64,000 bases of DNA from Bradyrhizobium sp. sBnM-33 (GCF_032917945.1 NZ_CP136624.1:2294001-2358000); one strand, 5' to 3'. Shown: positions 8,303-17,920, counted from the stretch's first letter. The notes: generated from the sequence alone by a model not told the origin. Program-made: numbers and translations.

Positions 8303-9862
8303 ATGCCGACGGAGAGGCTTGCGATGCGCCACGTGCGCGATGTGATCAGATTGAAGTCGGCCGGGATGCCGACCCGCGAGATAGCGCGGCGGGTGGGGAC
8401 GGCCCCTTCGACGGTGCGGTTGACGATCCGCCGGTTCGAGGCATCGGGGCTGACCTGGCCGTTGCCCGACGACATCACCGACACTGAGCTGGAGGCCCGG
8501 CTGTTCGCCAGCGCGGGAGCCGGTCCCGGCACCCGGCGGGGCCATCGCCGGCAGGCCGAGCCGGACTGGGCGGCGGTGCATCGCGAACTCCGGCGCAAGC
8601 ACGTGACGCTGTCGATCTTGTGGGAGGAATACATCGCGGGCGAACCCGGCGGGTATCGCTATTCGCGCTTCTGCGAGCTCTACCGCGGCTGGGAAGGCCG
8701 GCTGTCGGTGACGATGCGCCAGTCGCATGCGGCCGGCGACAAGCTGTTCGTCGACTATGCGGGCGACGGCGTGCCGGTGGTGATCGACCGGTTCAGCGGC
8801 CAGCGGCGCGCCGCGCAGATCTTCGTCGCAGTGCTCGGCGCATCGAGCTTCACCTACGCGCAGGCGACCTGGACGCAGGGGCTCGCTGACTGGATCAGCG
8901 GCCACGTCGGCGCCTTCGAGGCGATCGACGGCGTGCCGGCGCTGCTGGTGCCGGACAACACCAAGGTCGCCGTGATCAAGGCCTGCCTCTACGATCCGCA
9001 GATCAACCGCAGCTACGCCGACATGGCGGCGCATTACGGCACCGCCATTCTGCCGGCCAGGCCGCGACGGCCACGGGACAAGGCGAAGGTTGAGCAGGCG
9101 GTCCTCATGGTCGAGCGCTGGCTGCTCGGGCGGCTGCGCCACCGCACCTTCCACAGCCTCGCCGAGGTCAACGCGGCGATCGCCGAGTTGCTGACCCGGC
9201 TCAACGAGGAGCGGCCGATCCGGCGGCTCGGCGTGACCCGCCGCAAGCTGTTGGAGGAGATCGACCGGCCGGCACTCAAAGCCTTGCCGGAAAGCCCTTA
9301 CGTGTTTGCCGAGTGGCGGATCTGCCGGGTCAGCATCGACTATCACGTCGAGGTCGAGGCGCATTACTACAGCGTCCCGCATCGCTTCGTCCGCGCCGAG
9401 GTCGAGGTGCGCTTCACCGCCCGCACCGTCGAGATTTTCCACAAGGGTGAGCGGATTGCCGCGCATCAGCGCATGAGCGGCAACCACAAGCACACGACCG
9501 TGCCGGAACACATGGCGTCCAGTCATCGGCGCTACGCCGGCTGGACCATCGAGCGCATCCGCAAGGATGCCGCCTCGATCGGGCCGGCCACCGCGGCGCT
9601 GTGCGACCTGATCCTCGATGAGCGCACACACCCCGAGCAGGGCTTCCGCGCCTGTCTCGGCATCATCCGGCTCGCCCGATCCTACGGGCACGAGCGGCTC
9701 GATGCCGCCGCCATGCGGGCGATCGACATCGGCGCGCGCACCTACGGCTCAGTCAAATCGATCCTCGCCAACAATCTCGATCGGCGTCCTTCACCCAAGC
9801 GCTCCGCGGACGATGCGCCGATCCTCCATCCCAGTATCCGCGGGCCGCGCTACTACAACTAG
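8303..9862 (+). CDS. istA: IS21 transposase IstA (element 1)
   Basis: About 519 residues, intact. N-terminal helix-turn-helix (IRLKSAGMPTREIARRVG), then the rve-type DDE core with FVDYAGDGVPV (first Asp), LLVPDNTKVAV (second Asp) and a downstream Glu in DKAKVEQAVLMVERWLL, followed by a beta-rich C-terminal domain. Start is taken at ATG 8303 with AGGGGG upstream; the open frame extends to 8240 without a better start. istB follows after 11 bp. Together they form the IS21 transposition operon. Confidence 0.92.
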   Translation: MPTERLAMRHVRDVIRLKSAGMPTREIARRVGTAPSTVRLTIRRFEASGLTWPLPDDITDTELEARLFASAGAGPGTRRGHRRQAEPDWAAVHRELRRKHVTLSILWEEYIAGEPGGYRYSRFCELYRGWEGRLSVTMRQSHAAGDKLFVDYAGDGVPVVIDRFSGQRRAAQIFVAVLGASSFTYAQATWTQGLADWISGHVGAFEAIDGVPALLVPDNTKVAVIKACLYDPQINRSYADMAAHYGTAILPARPRRPRDKAKVEQAVLMVERWLLGRLRHRTFHSLAEVNAAIAELLTRLNEERPIRRLGVTRRKLLEEIDRPALKALPESPYVFAEWRICRVSIDYHVEVEAHYYSVPHRFVRAEVEVRFTARTVEIFHKGERIAAHQRMSGNHKHTTVPEHMASSHRRYAGWTIERIRKDAASIGPATAALCDLILDERTHPEQGFRACLGIIRLARSYGHERLDAAAMRAIDIGARTYGSVKSILANNLDRRPSPKRSADDAPILHPSIRGPRYYN

Positions 9863-9873
9863 GAGATCACACC

Positions 9874-10374
9874 TTGCTCACGCATCCGACCCTCGATCAA
9901 CTCCACGCGCTCGGCCTTCACGGCATGGCCAAGGCCTTCGCCGACATCGAAGCCGGCGGCGACGCCGCGAGCCTCGGCCACGCCGAATGGCTTGCACTGC
10001 TGCTCGAACGCGAAGCGTCATTGCGACGCGACAAGCGGCTGTCGAAGCGGCTGCAATACGCCAAGCTGCGCCAGCAGGCCTGTGTCGAGGACATCGACTA
10101 TCGCACCCCGCGCGGCCTCGACCGCAGCCTCCTGACGATGCTGGTCGAAGGCCAATGGATCGACGACCACGCCAACCTGCTGATCTGCGGACCCTCTGGC
10201 GTCGGCAAGAGCTGGCTTGCGTCTGCGCTCGGCAACAAGGCCTGCCGCGACAATCGCTCCGTGCTTTATCAGCGCGTCCCGCGGCTGTTCAGCGATCTCG
10301 CTTTGACGCGCGGCGACGGCCGCCACCCTCGTCTGCTGCGTGCGCTCGGCCGCGTCGATCTCCTCATCCTCGAC
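9874..10374 (+). pseudogene. istB: IS21 helper ATPase IstB, 5' part (element 1)
   Basis: AAA+ ATPase that assists IstA in target capture. The first 167 codons are present with Walker A (GPSGVGKSW) and the start of Walker B (VDLLILD). After LILD the gene is cut by RIT1, and the missing DDWGLEP... part is found intact at 17421-17666. The split falls exactly inside Walker B, so no functional IstB can be made. Confidence 0.92.
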
Positions 10375-10375
10375 T

Positions 10376-10402
10376 TATGTGGAGCGCGCAGTGATGTGGA
10401 GC
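10376..10402 (+). repeat. RIT1 left terminal inverted repeat
   Basis: TATGTGGAG at 10376 and ATGTGGAG again from 10394, spaced 17 bp as hexamers, matching the complement of 17364-17390 with about three mismatches. A third, inverted and degenerate copy (CAACATA) ends at 10455, 80 bp in. Confidence 0.8.
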
Positions 10403-10502
10403 GATATCGATCTCCCCGCTATTAACAGCCGCTTCGACCGTTCCTACTCAACATAACTGACGACGGAAGCGTGGTTCTCCCAATCATCCAAAGGGGGCAA
10501 CC

Positions 10503-11720
10503 ATGCTCGAACACTTATTTCGGAAGGTTCACGCGTGCTACACGGAATCGCCCAATGGCGCTTTGTTGGAAGATTTCGCCGCTTGGCTCATCTCGGCTGG
10601 ATACGCCCGACCCACAGCCTGCCGCCACGTACGAGGGCTAAAGGAAGCCCTCGATCGGATGGGCGCGGCGCGGCTTGATTGCGATACTGGCGTTTCAGAG
10701 AGGTTTTTGTCGCAAGCATTTTCTTCCGCGTCATTGCAAGGCACTCGATGCGCCGTTGTACGCTTTCTCACCGTGAGAAGACTGCTCGTCAGGGAACCAT
10801 CGCCAGACCCGTTCTCATCGCTTCTTGATCGCTACAGACGGCATCTATCGGAGGTGCGTGGCCTTACCAGCGCGACGCTGGAACAGCACATCGCAACGGC
10901 GAAGAGCTTGCTCGCGCACGCTTTGCCAACTGACGCCCCGCTGCATGCGTTATCAACCGCTGCAGTCGAACGGTTCGTAATCACCGAAGCCCGGCGGATC
11001 AAACGACAGACACTACAGCACGTTGTCGCTCGCCTTCGTGCTTTTCTTCGGTTTTGCTTCGACCAAGGCGAGGTCCAAGAGCGGCTCGACATAATTGACG
11101 CGCCGCGCACCTATCGAGGTGAACTACCACCTCGAGCCCTGGCATGGCCGCTCGTCCAGCGGCTGCTGCGTTCCATCGATCGATCGAACCGACTTGGCTG
11201 GCGAGACTATACGATCCTTCATTTGATGGCGCACTACGGCCTGCGTCCCTCAGAGATCATCACATTGAGCTTTGGCTCCATCGATTGGGAGAACAAGTCG
11301 CTCCACGTCAAGCAGTGCAAAACCAGATCGGATCTGATCCTTCCTCTGGCCGACCAAACGCTGCGGATTCTCAGACACTATCTGCGCCGCGGCCGGCCTG
11401 GCGGGAAGTACCCTGAACTGTTCCTCCGCGCCAGCACCCCGGTCGGCCCGCTCACGCACTACGCCATCGGCGATCTCTACCAGAAGCGCGCGGGTCAGAG
11501 CGGGCTGCCACTGCAGGGTACATCCTCATACTGCCTGCGCCATTCATTTGCGATGCGTCTGCTAGACCGCGGCGTCGGCGTGAAGGTGATCGGTGATCTG
11601 ATGGGTCATCGTACTCTGGAGAGCACCTGTGTCTATCTCCGGCTGCAGACCGAAGCCCTGCGAGAGGTCGCGCTTTCCCTGCCGAAGGCGACCATCGGCA
11701 TCGAGGAGGACGCGAGATGA
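10503..11720 (+). CDS. ritA: RIT1 tyrosine recombinase RitA
   Basis: A 405-residue phage-integrase-family recombinase, the first gene of the trio, with AAGGGGG as ribosome site before ATG 10503. It has an N-terminal SAM-like DNA-binding domain (about 1-200) and a catalytic domain (about 215-390). The box I Arg is in YGLRPSEI (about residue 248), box II reads YCLRHSFA (the usual His of HxxR is replaced by Tyr), a GH pair follows in LMGHRTL, and the nucleophile Tyr is in CVYLRL (about 378). Its stop overlaps the ritB start (ATGA, 11717-11720). The frame is complete. RitA, B and C are thought to act together in moving the element; the division of labour is not known from the sequence. Confidence 0.88.
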   Translation: MLEHLFRKVHACYTESPNGALLEDFAAWLISAGYARPTACRHVRGLKEALDRMGAARLDCDTGVSERFLSQAFSSASLQGTRCAVVRFLTVRRLLVREPSPDPFSSLLDRYRRHLSEVRGLTSATLEQHIATAKSLLAHALPTDAPLHALSTAAVERFVITEARRIKRQTLQHVVARLRAFLRFCFDQGEVQERLDIIDAPRTYRGELPPRALAWPLVQRLLRSIDRSNRLGWRDYTILHLMAHYGLRPSEIITLSFGSIDWENKSLHVKQCKTRSDLILPLADQTLRILRHYLRRGRPGGKYPELFLRASTPVGPLTHYAIGDLYQKRAGQSGLPLQGTSSYCLRHSFAMRLLDRGVGVKVIGDLMGHRTLESTCVYLRLQTEALREVALSLPKATIGIEEDAR

Positions 11721-12487
11721 GTGCGACATTACCCGGCAGCGCGTTCGACCATTTGGTGGACGGATATTTGCGGAGGCAACGTTCACTCGGGCGCGCCTAT
11801 GTTCATGAGGAGCGCGTATTCGACGCTCTGCGTCGGTTTCTTGAGAAGACCAGCTCTACCGACCTCGATCAAGCGCTCTTCGGGGCATGGTGCACGGCGC
11901 AAGGTCATCTCTCTGCAAATACGCGACGCAATCGCCAGCGCATCGTGCGCAACTTTTGCCTCTATCGACGGCGTACCGAGCCAACTTGCTTCGTTCCGGA
12001 TATCAACCGTCTCCCACATCGCAGGCCGTACGCACCGCCGGTCATCTTTGGGGCGGCCGAAGTCGCCAGGATGTTGGCCGCGGCCGATCGTTTGGCCCCG
12101 ACTTCGACCTCGCCGCTTCGGCCAGCCGTGATGCGACTTGCCGTGGTCCTGCTCTACACGGCAGGGCTCCGTCGGGGCGAACTGCTGCACCTCACATTGG
12201 CCGACGTGGATCCCCGCCACGGCACTTTGCACATTCGGGCATCGAAGTTCCACAAGTCGCGGATCGTCCCGTTGTCGCCAGACGCCGCTCGGGAGCTGAG
12301 GTCGTACCTCAGGAAGCGGCTTCGGCCACCGCTGAGCCGTTCAGCGGATTCACCCTTGCTTTGCAACAGCAAGGGGCGCATGCGCGGCTACACGGGTACC
12401 GGCCTGCGGCAAGGAATCCAAGCGCTATTCCGAGCAGCTAACATTTGCGGCACCGACGGACGAACCCCGCGGGTGCACGATTTTCGT
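11717..12487 (+). pseudogene. ritB: RIT1 tyrosine recombinase RitB, 5' part
   Basis: The first 257 codons of the second recombinase, through the box I Arg (YTAGLRRGEL) and up to VHDFRH, the box II catalytic motif. There the sequence runs into the RIT2 left repeat at 12488. The rest (SFAVGSLLRWYQQ... with the nucleophile Tyr) is at 16064-16273. RIT2 thus landed in the catalytic HxxR codons of its host's recombinase and inactivated it. Confidence 0.88.
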
Positions 12488-12637
12488 CATAATTCCGGCA
12501 ACTGGATTATTCCGGCAACTGACGGACAACGTCGGCATTTTCCGGAGAATCGCGGGGGTGTGGGTACATGATTGGCGGAATAATCAGAGCGTCTTCAGGA
12601 AGGCCAGAATACGATCGGTGGGGCTGGTAGCGAGAGG
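12488..12637 (+). repeat. RIT2 left 150-bp terminal inverted repeat
   Basis: Matches the complement of 15890-16038 with one G/A difference (in GGCCAGAATA) and one extra G. Outermost are two direct copies of ATTCCGGCAACTG starting at 12492 and 12509. Confidence 0.9.
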
Positions 12638-12782
12638 ACCGTCACAAAATGGCTGATGGGTGAAGAGGTGATGAATCGAATTCGTCGCGAGCATGTATTG
12701 TCGATTCCGATCTCGACGTTGCTGTCATGTTCGTCTCTTGTCCCGCGCTGGGGATGTTCCCCCAGCTTTGCGGAGACAGATC

Positions 12783-14015
12783 ATGACGATAACTCTCAAG
12801 AGCGCTGTTACGGTATCAACCCAACGCGTCTGCATCGGCTCAATCGCCGCTCATATAGATAAATTTGCGGAGTCCCTCGCGGGCGAGGGTTACGTTTCGC
12901 AGACCGTAAAAGCCAAATGTGCACTGGTGGCGGATCTCAGCCACTGGCTCAAGCAGCGTGGAGTGCCACTGGCACAACTCGATGAGGTGAGGCTCAAACA
13001 GTTTCACACCCACCGTCGTGGCTCAAGGCGACGCGGCGATGTATCTACCGGTCATCAGCTGTTGGATCATTTGCGGTGCCTCGGAGTCGTTTCTGCATTG
13101 CCGCAAAAAGTGGACTGGACCGCCCTCGGGCAGCTCACACGCGACTACGAGAGCTTCTTAAGTTCGGAACGCGGCTTGGCGCCCGCGACATTGATCAGCT
13201 ATCTGCCCATCGTGCGAAGGTTCTTGACCGCGCATTTCGGGAACAAGGCGCTGCGTCTTCAGGATCTGCAGCCGCAGGACCTACATCGGTTCATTCTTCG
13301 TCAAGTTCCGCGGGGCAGTCGCACCTATTCCAAGCTCATGGTCACGGCACTGCGCTCGTTCCTTCGCTTCCTGTGTCAGCGCGGAAGCATCAAGACTGAC
13401 TTGGCCTCCGCCCTATTCGGGGTGGCCCACTGGCGATTGTCTCATTTGCCAAAATCGCTCCCGCCCGACCAGGTCGAGCGACTCCTGCGCTGCTGCGATC
13501 GCAGCACTGCGTCCGGCCAGCGTGATTACGCAATCTTGCTGCTTTTAGCTCGCCTCGGTTTGCGCGGCGGAGAAGTACTGGCCATGACCTTGGACGACTT
13601 GGACTGGGAGCGCGGCGAGATCCTCGTGCGCGGCAAAGGCCAGCGATTGGAACGATTGCCGTTGCCTAAAGATATCGGCACGGCTCTGGTTCAATATCTG
13701 CGCCAGGTTCGTCCAACGTGTTCGACGCGCAAGGTTTTTATCCGCCTGAAAGCCCCGCACCGCGGCCTTCGCCAGACCTCCATTTGCTGTGTAGTTCGTC
13801 GTGCCCTCCAGCGCGCCGGATTGAACCCCGATTTCAAAGGGGCGCATTTATTGAGGCATTCTCTAGCCACCAAGATGCTGTGCCGAGGTGCGTCCCTCGG
13901 CGAGATAGGTCAACTGCTTCGTCACCGGCAACCCACGACGACCCAGATCTACGCCAAGGTCGATATCAAAGCGCTACGCGGCATAGCCCTTCCGTGGATG
14001 GGAGGTGCGTCATGA
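12783..14015 (+). CDS. ritA: RIT2 tyrosine recombinase RitA
   Basis: About 410 residues from ATG 12783 (the frame is open further up to 12693, but that stretch has no supported start). Phage-integrase fold: core-binding domain about 1-210, catalytic domain about 230-400 with box I RLGLRGGEV, box II AHLLRHSLA, then LLRHRQPTTTQIYAKV with the nucleophile Tyr. The usual GH before the Tyr helix reads RH here. It overlaps ritB by ATGA at 14012-14015. The frame is intact. Confidence 0.87.
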   Translation: MTITLKSAVTVSTQRVCIGSIAAHIDKFAESLAGEGYVSQTVKAKCALVADLSHWLKQRGVPLAQLDEVRLKQFHTHRRGSRRRGDVSTGHQLLDHLRCLGVVSALPQKVDWTALGQLTRDYESFLSSERGLAPATLISYLPIVRRFLTAHFGNKALRLQDLQPQDLHRFILRQVPRGSRTYSKLMVTALRSFLRFLCQRGSIKTDLASALFGVAHWRLSHLPKSLPPDQVERLLRCCDRSTASGQRDYAILLLLARLGLRGGEVLAMTLDDLDWERGEILVRGKGQRLERLPLPKDIGTALVQYLRQVRPTCSTRKVFIRLKAPHRGLRQTSICCVVRRALQRAGLNPDFKGAHLLRHSLATKMLCRGASLGEIGQLLRHRQPTTTQIYAKVDIKALRGIALPWMGGAS

Positions 14016-14947
14016 GTTCGTTGCAAATCGCACTCGATGAGTATCTCTCCGTGCGTCGTGCTCTGGGATACAAGTTGGTTCTGGAAGGGCGGCTGTTGCG
14101 TCGATTCATCGAATTTGCCAAGCACGCGCGGGCCGATTACATCACCACCGAACTGGCCTTGAAGTGGGCAACCCAGCCGGCCCATGCACAGCCGTCCCAG
14201 TGGGCCAACCGCTTAGGAATGGTGCGCCGCTTCGCGCGGTACTGCTGCCCCAACGATCCGCGCACCGTTGTACCGCCGCCTGATTTGCTTCCGCATCAGT
14301 ACCGTCGGGTGGCACCCTACATCTACAGTGACCAGGAGATCATCCGTCTACTCGAGGCGGCGCGGCAGTTGCCGTCCACAATCGGTTTGCGGCGCCACAC
14401 CTTTGCCACGCTCTTTGGATTGTACGCGGCCAGTGGCTTGCGGGCCAACGAAGCATTGCGTCTCGATCGCGACGATGTGGACCTGATCAACGGCGTGCTG
14501 ACAATTCGGGATACCAAGTTCGGTAAGACCAGATACGTTCCCGTGCATCCTTCCACGCGACACGCTTTGCAACGCTACGCAAATCTTCGAGATCGCTTGT
14601 GTCGCACCCCGAGCAGTCCCAGATTCTTCCTTTCCGATCGTGGAACCCGCGTGACTTACGACATGCTGCGATGGACGTTTGTCAAAGTGTCTCGCCAGAT
14701 CGGCCTGCGCGGTCCACGTGATTCGCACGGCCCCCGTCTGCATGGGTTACGCCACCGGCTTGCCATTAATACGCTTGTCAAGTGGCATCGCCGTGGAGTC
14801 GATGTCGAACGTAATCTGCCAGCGCTCAGTGCGTATTTAGGCCACGCACATATCACTGACACCCAGTGGTACCTCACCGCGACCCCGCAGTTGCTGCGCT
14901 ACGTGCTGCGGCGTGTGGAGCGATCCGAGCGCAGGGGTCGTCCATGA
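14012..14947 (+). CDS. ritB: RIT2 tyrosine recombinase RitB
   Basis: A 311-residue recombinase. Box I SGLRANEAL, box II LHGLRHRLA, LGHAHITDTQWYLT with the nucleophile Tyr after Trp, a pattern seen in all RitB copies in this window. ATGA overlaps at both ends couple it to ritA and ritC. It is the same subfamily as the disrupted RIT1 ritB, as shown by similar spacing and the shared RRGVDVERNLPALSAYLGH-type segment. Confidence 0.88.
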   Translation: MSSLQIALDEYLSVRRALGYKLVLEGRLLRRFIEFAKHARADYITTELALKWATQPAHAQPSQWANRLGMVRRFARYCCPNDPRTVVPPPDLLPHQYRRVAPYIYSDQEIIRLLEAARQLPSTIGLRRHTFATLFGLYAASGLRANEALRLDRDDVDLINGVLTIRDTKFGKTRYVPVHPSTRHALQRYANLRDRLCRTPSSPRFFLSDRGTRVTYDMLRWTFVKVSRQIGLRGPRDSHGPRLHGLRHRLAINTLVKWHRRGVDVERNLPALSAYLGHAHITDTQWYLTATPQLLRYVLRRVERSERRGRP

Positions 14948-15942
14948 AAGGAATCAGCCAATTTCCTACTCTGCTGGAGTCATTCTTCATGGATCGACTG
15001 ATGCGGCAGCGACAGGCGAGTCCCCACACCATCGCAAGCTACCGCGACACCTTTCGCCTGCTGATGCAATATGCACAGCAGCGGCTACACAAGACACCGT
15101 CACAGTTGATCATGCCGGATTTGGATACTCCGTTCCTCGGCGCCTTTCTCGATCATCTTGAGCAAAAACGGGACAATAGCGCCCGCAGCCGCAACGTGCG
15201 TCTCGCTGCCATCCATTCGTTCTTTCGCTACGTTTCGTTGCATGCGCCGGAATACAACGCGTTGGCGCAGCGCGTGCTCGCCATGCAAAGTAAACGCTAC
15301 GTGCGTCGACCGATCTGTTTCCTCACGCCGGTCGAAATTGAAGCTCTGCTCGCCGCGCCGGACCTCAACACCTGGAGCGGACGACGCGATCGAGCCCTGT
15401 TGCTGCTGGCCGTGCAGACCGGATTGCGCGCAGCAGAACTCACCGGCTTGCGCTGTGAGAACATCGCCTTGGGTACCGGTGCACACGTGCAGTGCTTGGG
15501 AAAGGGACGCAAAAGCCGGTCCACTCCGCTTCGCAAAGAGACCATCGCAGTGCTGCGCGGTTGGCTGCGAGAACGTCAGGGGCAAGCTTCCGATCCAGTC
15601 TTTCCGACCACACGAGGGCATGCCTTAGGTCATGACGGCTTGGAATACCTGCTCAACAAGCACATGGTCGTGGCTCGCCGTCATTGTCCCTCCCTGAACA
15701 AAAAACGTATCACGCCCCATTCCTTGAGACACTCGCTCGCGATGAACCTTCTTCACCACGGTGCTGATCGTTCTGTTATCGCTCTCTGGCTGGGTCACGA
15801 AGACGTCCAAACGACGTCTGTTTACTTACAGGCCGACATGCAGATCAAAGAGCAGGCGTTGGCTAAGACCACGGTCACGGGGGCTCGCGCCTCTCGCTAC
15901 CAGCCCACCGATCGTATTTTGGCCTTCCTGAAGACGCTCTGA
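14944..15942 (+). CDS. ritC: RIT2 tyrosine recombinase RitC
   Basis: A 332-residue recombinase of XerC/D size. N-terminal SAM-like domain about 1-120. Catalytic motifs are QTGLRAAEL (box I), TPHSLRHSLA (box II, canonical HxxR) and WLGHEDVQTTSVYLQ (GH and nucleophile Tyr). Its last 53 bp lie within the RIT2 terminal repeat, so the C-terminal tail (TDRILAFLKTL) is encoded by the element end itself. It starts with ATGA overlap on ritB. Confidence 0.88.
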   Translation: MKGISQFPTLLESFFMDRLMRQRQASPHTIASYRDTFRLLMQYAQQRLHKTPSQLIMPDLDTPFLGAFLDHLEQKRDNSARSRNVRLAAIHSFFRYVSLHAPEYNALAQRVLAMQSKRYVRRPICFLTPVEIEALLAAPDLNTWSGRRDRALLLLAVQTGLRAAELTGLRCENIALGTGAHVQCLGKGRKSRSTPLRKETIAVLRGWLRERQGQASDPVFPTTRGHALGHDGLEYLLNKHMVVARRHCPSLNKKRITPHSLRHSLAMNLLHHGADRSVIALWLGHEDVQTTSVYLQADMQIKEQALAKTTVTGARASRYQPTDRILAFLKTL

Positions 15943-16038
15943 TTATTCCGCCAATCATGTACCCACACCCCCGCGATTCTCCGGAAAATGCCGACGTTGT
16001 CCGTCAGTTGCCGGAATAATCCAGTTGCCGGAATTATG
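15890..16038 (-). repeat. RIT2 right 149-bp terminal inverted repeat
   Basis: Complement of 12488-12637. It includes the ritC stop at 15940-15942. Confidence 0.9.
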
Positions 16039-16042
16039 CCGC

Positions 16043-16062
16043 TAATTCCGTCGGCGGAATTA
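16043..16062. repeat. Stem-loop at the RIT2 right junction
   Basis: TAATTCCG, 4-nt loop, CGGAATTA. It lies outside the terminal repeat and directly before ritB of RIT1 resumes. Comparable palindromes flank the ritC side of RIT1 and RIT3. Confidence 0.75.
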
Positions 16063-16063
16063 T

Positions 16064-16273
16064 CGCCACAGCTTCGCGGTCGGGTCGCTGTTGCGATGGT
16101 ACCAGCAAGGTGCGGATGTCCAATCCAATCTGCCAAAGCTTGCGATGTACATGGGGCACGTCTCAATTGTTTCGACTGCCTATTACCTGCGCTGGATTCC
16201 GCAACTCGCGGCTGCAGCCAGCGATCGGCTCGAGAGGCACTTCGGCCACCTTATCACCGGAGGTGCCGCATGA
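16064..16273 (+). pseudogene. ritB: RIT1 RitB, 3' part
   Basis: Continuation of the gene cut at 12487: from RHSFAVGSLLRWYQQGADV through MYMGHVSIVSTAYYLRWIP, which contains the GH pair and the nucleophile Tyr. It ends at TGA 16271-16273 overlapping the ritC start. Confidence 0.87.
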
Positions 16274-17296
16274 GATCCCAAAGACCTAACGAACTCGGCA
16301 AGGGCATCGAGCGGTTCTTCCGCGAGTACCTGCCGACGCTCCGGGGTACCAGCCGACACACCATACGCAACTACCGGGATGCCATCGTGCTGTTCTTGCG
16401 TTTTACTTCGTCGCAAAAAGCCAAGGCTATCGAGGATCTCGACCTCGTCGATTTCACCGCCAGGCAGGTCCAGGACTTCCTGGCCTTTCTGGAGGCCGAG
16501 CGTCACAATGGCGTCGCCACCCGCAATGCGCGGCTGGCGGCGCTGCATACATTTGCTCGCTTTCTTGCAACCGAACAGCCCGCCTATCTAGCCGAGCTGC
16601 AGCGCGTGCTAGGCGTACCGTTCAAACGCGGCGCGCGTACCAAGCCGATCGAATACCTTGAGCCGCAGGAAGTCGAAGCGTTGCTCAAATCGATCGATCG
16701 CTCAACGCCAGGGGGTAAGCGCGACTATGCCTTGTTTGCACTGATGCTCAACACGGGGGCCCGCGTTCAGGAGATACTCGATCTGCGGCCGTGCGACATA
16801 CGCACCGATCCTCCTCATCAAGTCCGGCTGCACGGCAAGGGCGGCAAAACGCGATTATGTCCAATTTGGCCGCAAACCGCACAACTTCTGCAAGAACTCT
16901 CGAACAACGTCGCTCATTCAGGAGGTAGCGACTCTCCGCTGTTCGTAAACCGCCAGGGCAACAAATTGACCCGCTTTGGCGTTCGTTACCTGCTCAAGAA
17001 GCACATTGTAGCCGGAGCCAGGGCAACTCGCACGCTGCAGGAGAAGCGGATCCATCCCCATTCCTTGCGGCATACGACCGCCATCTTTCTCCTGAAGGCG
17101 GGAGTCGACTTTTGCGACTATCAGTCAATGGCTGGGACATTCGTCGCTGAACACAACCATGACCTATGCAAGGGCGGACATCGATCTCAAACGCCAGGCG
17201 CTTATGCAGGTGTTCCCTGAGATCCTCGCACCGCCTCGTGCCGGGCACGTCTCTTCTGCGGCGATCAACATCGTTGATTGGCTGAAGAGGCTATGA
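16270..17296 (+). pseudogene. ritC: RIT1 tyrosine recombinase RitC, frameshifted
   Basis: It reads intact for about 280 codons (NTGARVQEI box I, HPHSLRHTTA box II). Then one extra T near 17115 (TTTT where TTT is expected in GVDFATIS) throws the frame. The true continuation ISQWLGHSSLNTTMTYARA, with the nucleophile Tyr, is in the +1 frame and ends at TGA 17294-17296. The in-frame product stops at 17220 without the Tyr, so it is inactive. Confidence 0.85.
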
Positions 17297-17309
17297 CCTA
17301 CAGGTAAAT

Positions 17310-17390
17310 TATGTGGAGTTGGCGGCTGTCAAAAACCGGACCGGCGCCGATTGTCGACCCTCAACTCCACATCACTGGGTGCTCCACATA
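17310..17390 (-). repeat. RIT1 right terminus with three TATGTG-type sites
   Basis: Reading inward from 17390: TATGTG (17385-17390), GATGTG 17 bp further in, and an inverted TATGTG at 17310-17315. The whole block is 81 bp. The inner pair ATGTGGAGTTG (17311-17321) and CAACTCCACAT (17362-17372) forms a hairpin arm. Confidence 0.8.
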
Positions 17391-17391
17391 A

Positions 17392-17423
17392 GTCGAGTCA
17401 CGTTGAGCTCAACGTGACTCGAC
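17392..17423. repeat. 32-bp perfect palindrome at the RIT1 right junction
   Basis: The half-site is GTCGAGTCACGTTGAG, followed by its exact complement with no loop. The outer arm ends in CTCGAC, which is istB sequence. No counterpart occurs at the left junction. Confidence 0.9.
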
Positions 17424-17666
17424 GACTGGGGCCTCGAGCCGCTCGACGCCGCGGCCCGCCACGACCTCCTGGAGATCCTCGAGGACCGCTACGGTCACCG
17501 CTCCACCATCGTCACCAGCCAGCTTCCCGTCGATCAATGGCACGCGCTGATCGGCGACCCCACCTACGCCGATGCTGTCCTCGACCGCCTGGTCCATAAC
17601 GCCCACCGCATCGACCTCAACGGCGAGAGCCTGCGGCGAACCCGTAAACCCAGCCGAAAGGCCTGA
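17421..17666 (+). pseudogene. istB: IS21 IstB, 3' part (element 1)
   Basis: Eighty codons from [20 protein letters not shown] to [10 protein letters not shown] then stop. They contain the second Walker B acid and sensor region (STIVTSQLP). Direct continuation of the fragment ending at 10374. Confidence 0.92.
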
Positions 17667-17920
17667 GCCAATGGCGCTGTGGACATGCCGCTGCGCTTGG
17701 ACAACGCGACAGCGTTGCCCACATGCCCACAGCAGGAACAGCAGCAGACGAAGAAGACCAAGCCGCGATTCAAAGGTTGACCTCGCGGCTTCGCCGATGC
17801 CAAAAACCAGACAGCCAGAACGCCTCGCGCGCCGGGCGACATCAAATCGGACTGATGGGCGAGATCATCTCGGAATCCTGGGCGAGATCAAATCGGTACA
17901 CCCGGGCGAGATCATCGGAA

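Larger units (their letters stand above)
12488..16063 (+). mobile_element. RIT2: intact recombinase-in-trio element inside ritB of RIT1
   Basis: A 3.6-kb element with three complete recombinase genes and a near-perfect 150-bp inverted repeat at its ends (12488-12637 against 15890-16038, one substitution and one indel). The right repeat includes the last 53 bp of its own ritC. The ends carry AATTCCGGCAACTG twice, 17 bp apart, and an inverted CGGAATAAT further in. A stem-loop (TAATTCCG-tcgg-CGGAATTA, 16043-16062) lies between the right repeat and the host gene. All genes and ends are intact, so it could be active. Confidence 0.88.
10375..17423 (+). mobile_element. RIT1: recombinase-in-trio element inserted in istB
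   Basis: Three consecutive tyrosine recombinase genes (ritA, ritB, ritC) with 4-bp start/stop overlaps, bounded by inverted ends. TATGTGGAGC begins at 10376 and its complement ends at 17390, and an inner TGATGTGGAG copy lies 17 bp in on both sides. istB sequence resumes at 17421 after a 32-bp perfect palindrome (17392-17423). CTCGAC occurs on both sides (10369-10374 and 17418-17423) and is the likely target duplication. Its ritB is split by RIT2 and its ritC is frameshifted, so RIT1 is dead. Confidence 0.88.

Noticed and set aside
8018..9691. 557-codon open frame antisense to istA
   Set aside because: High-GC shadow of istA: no domain, odd His/Arg/Pro-rich composition, no ribosome site.
10503..17296. 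An integron or phage integrase array
   Set aside because: No attC sites, cassettes or phage genes; gene order ritA-ritB-ritC with overlaps and terminal inverted repeats fits nested RIT elements.
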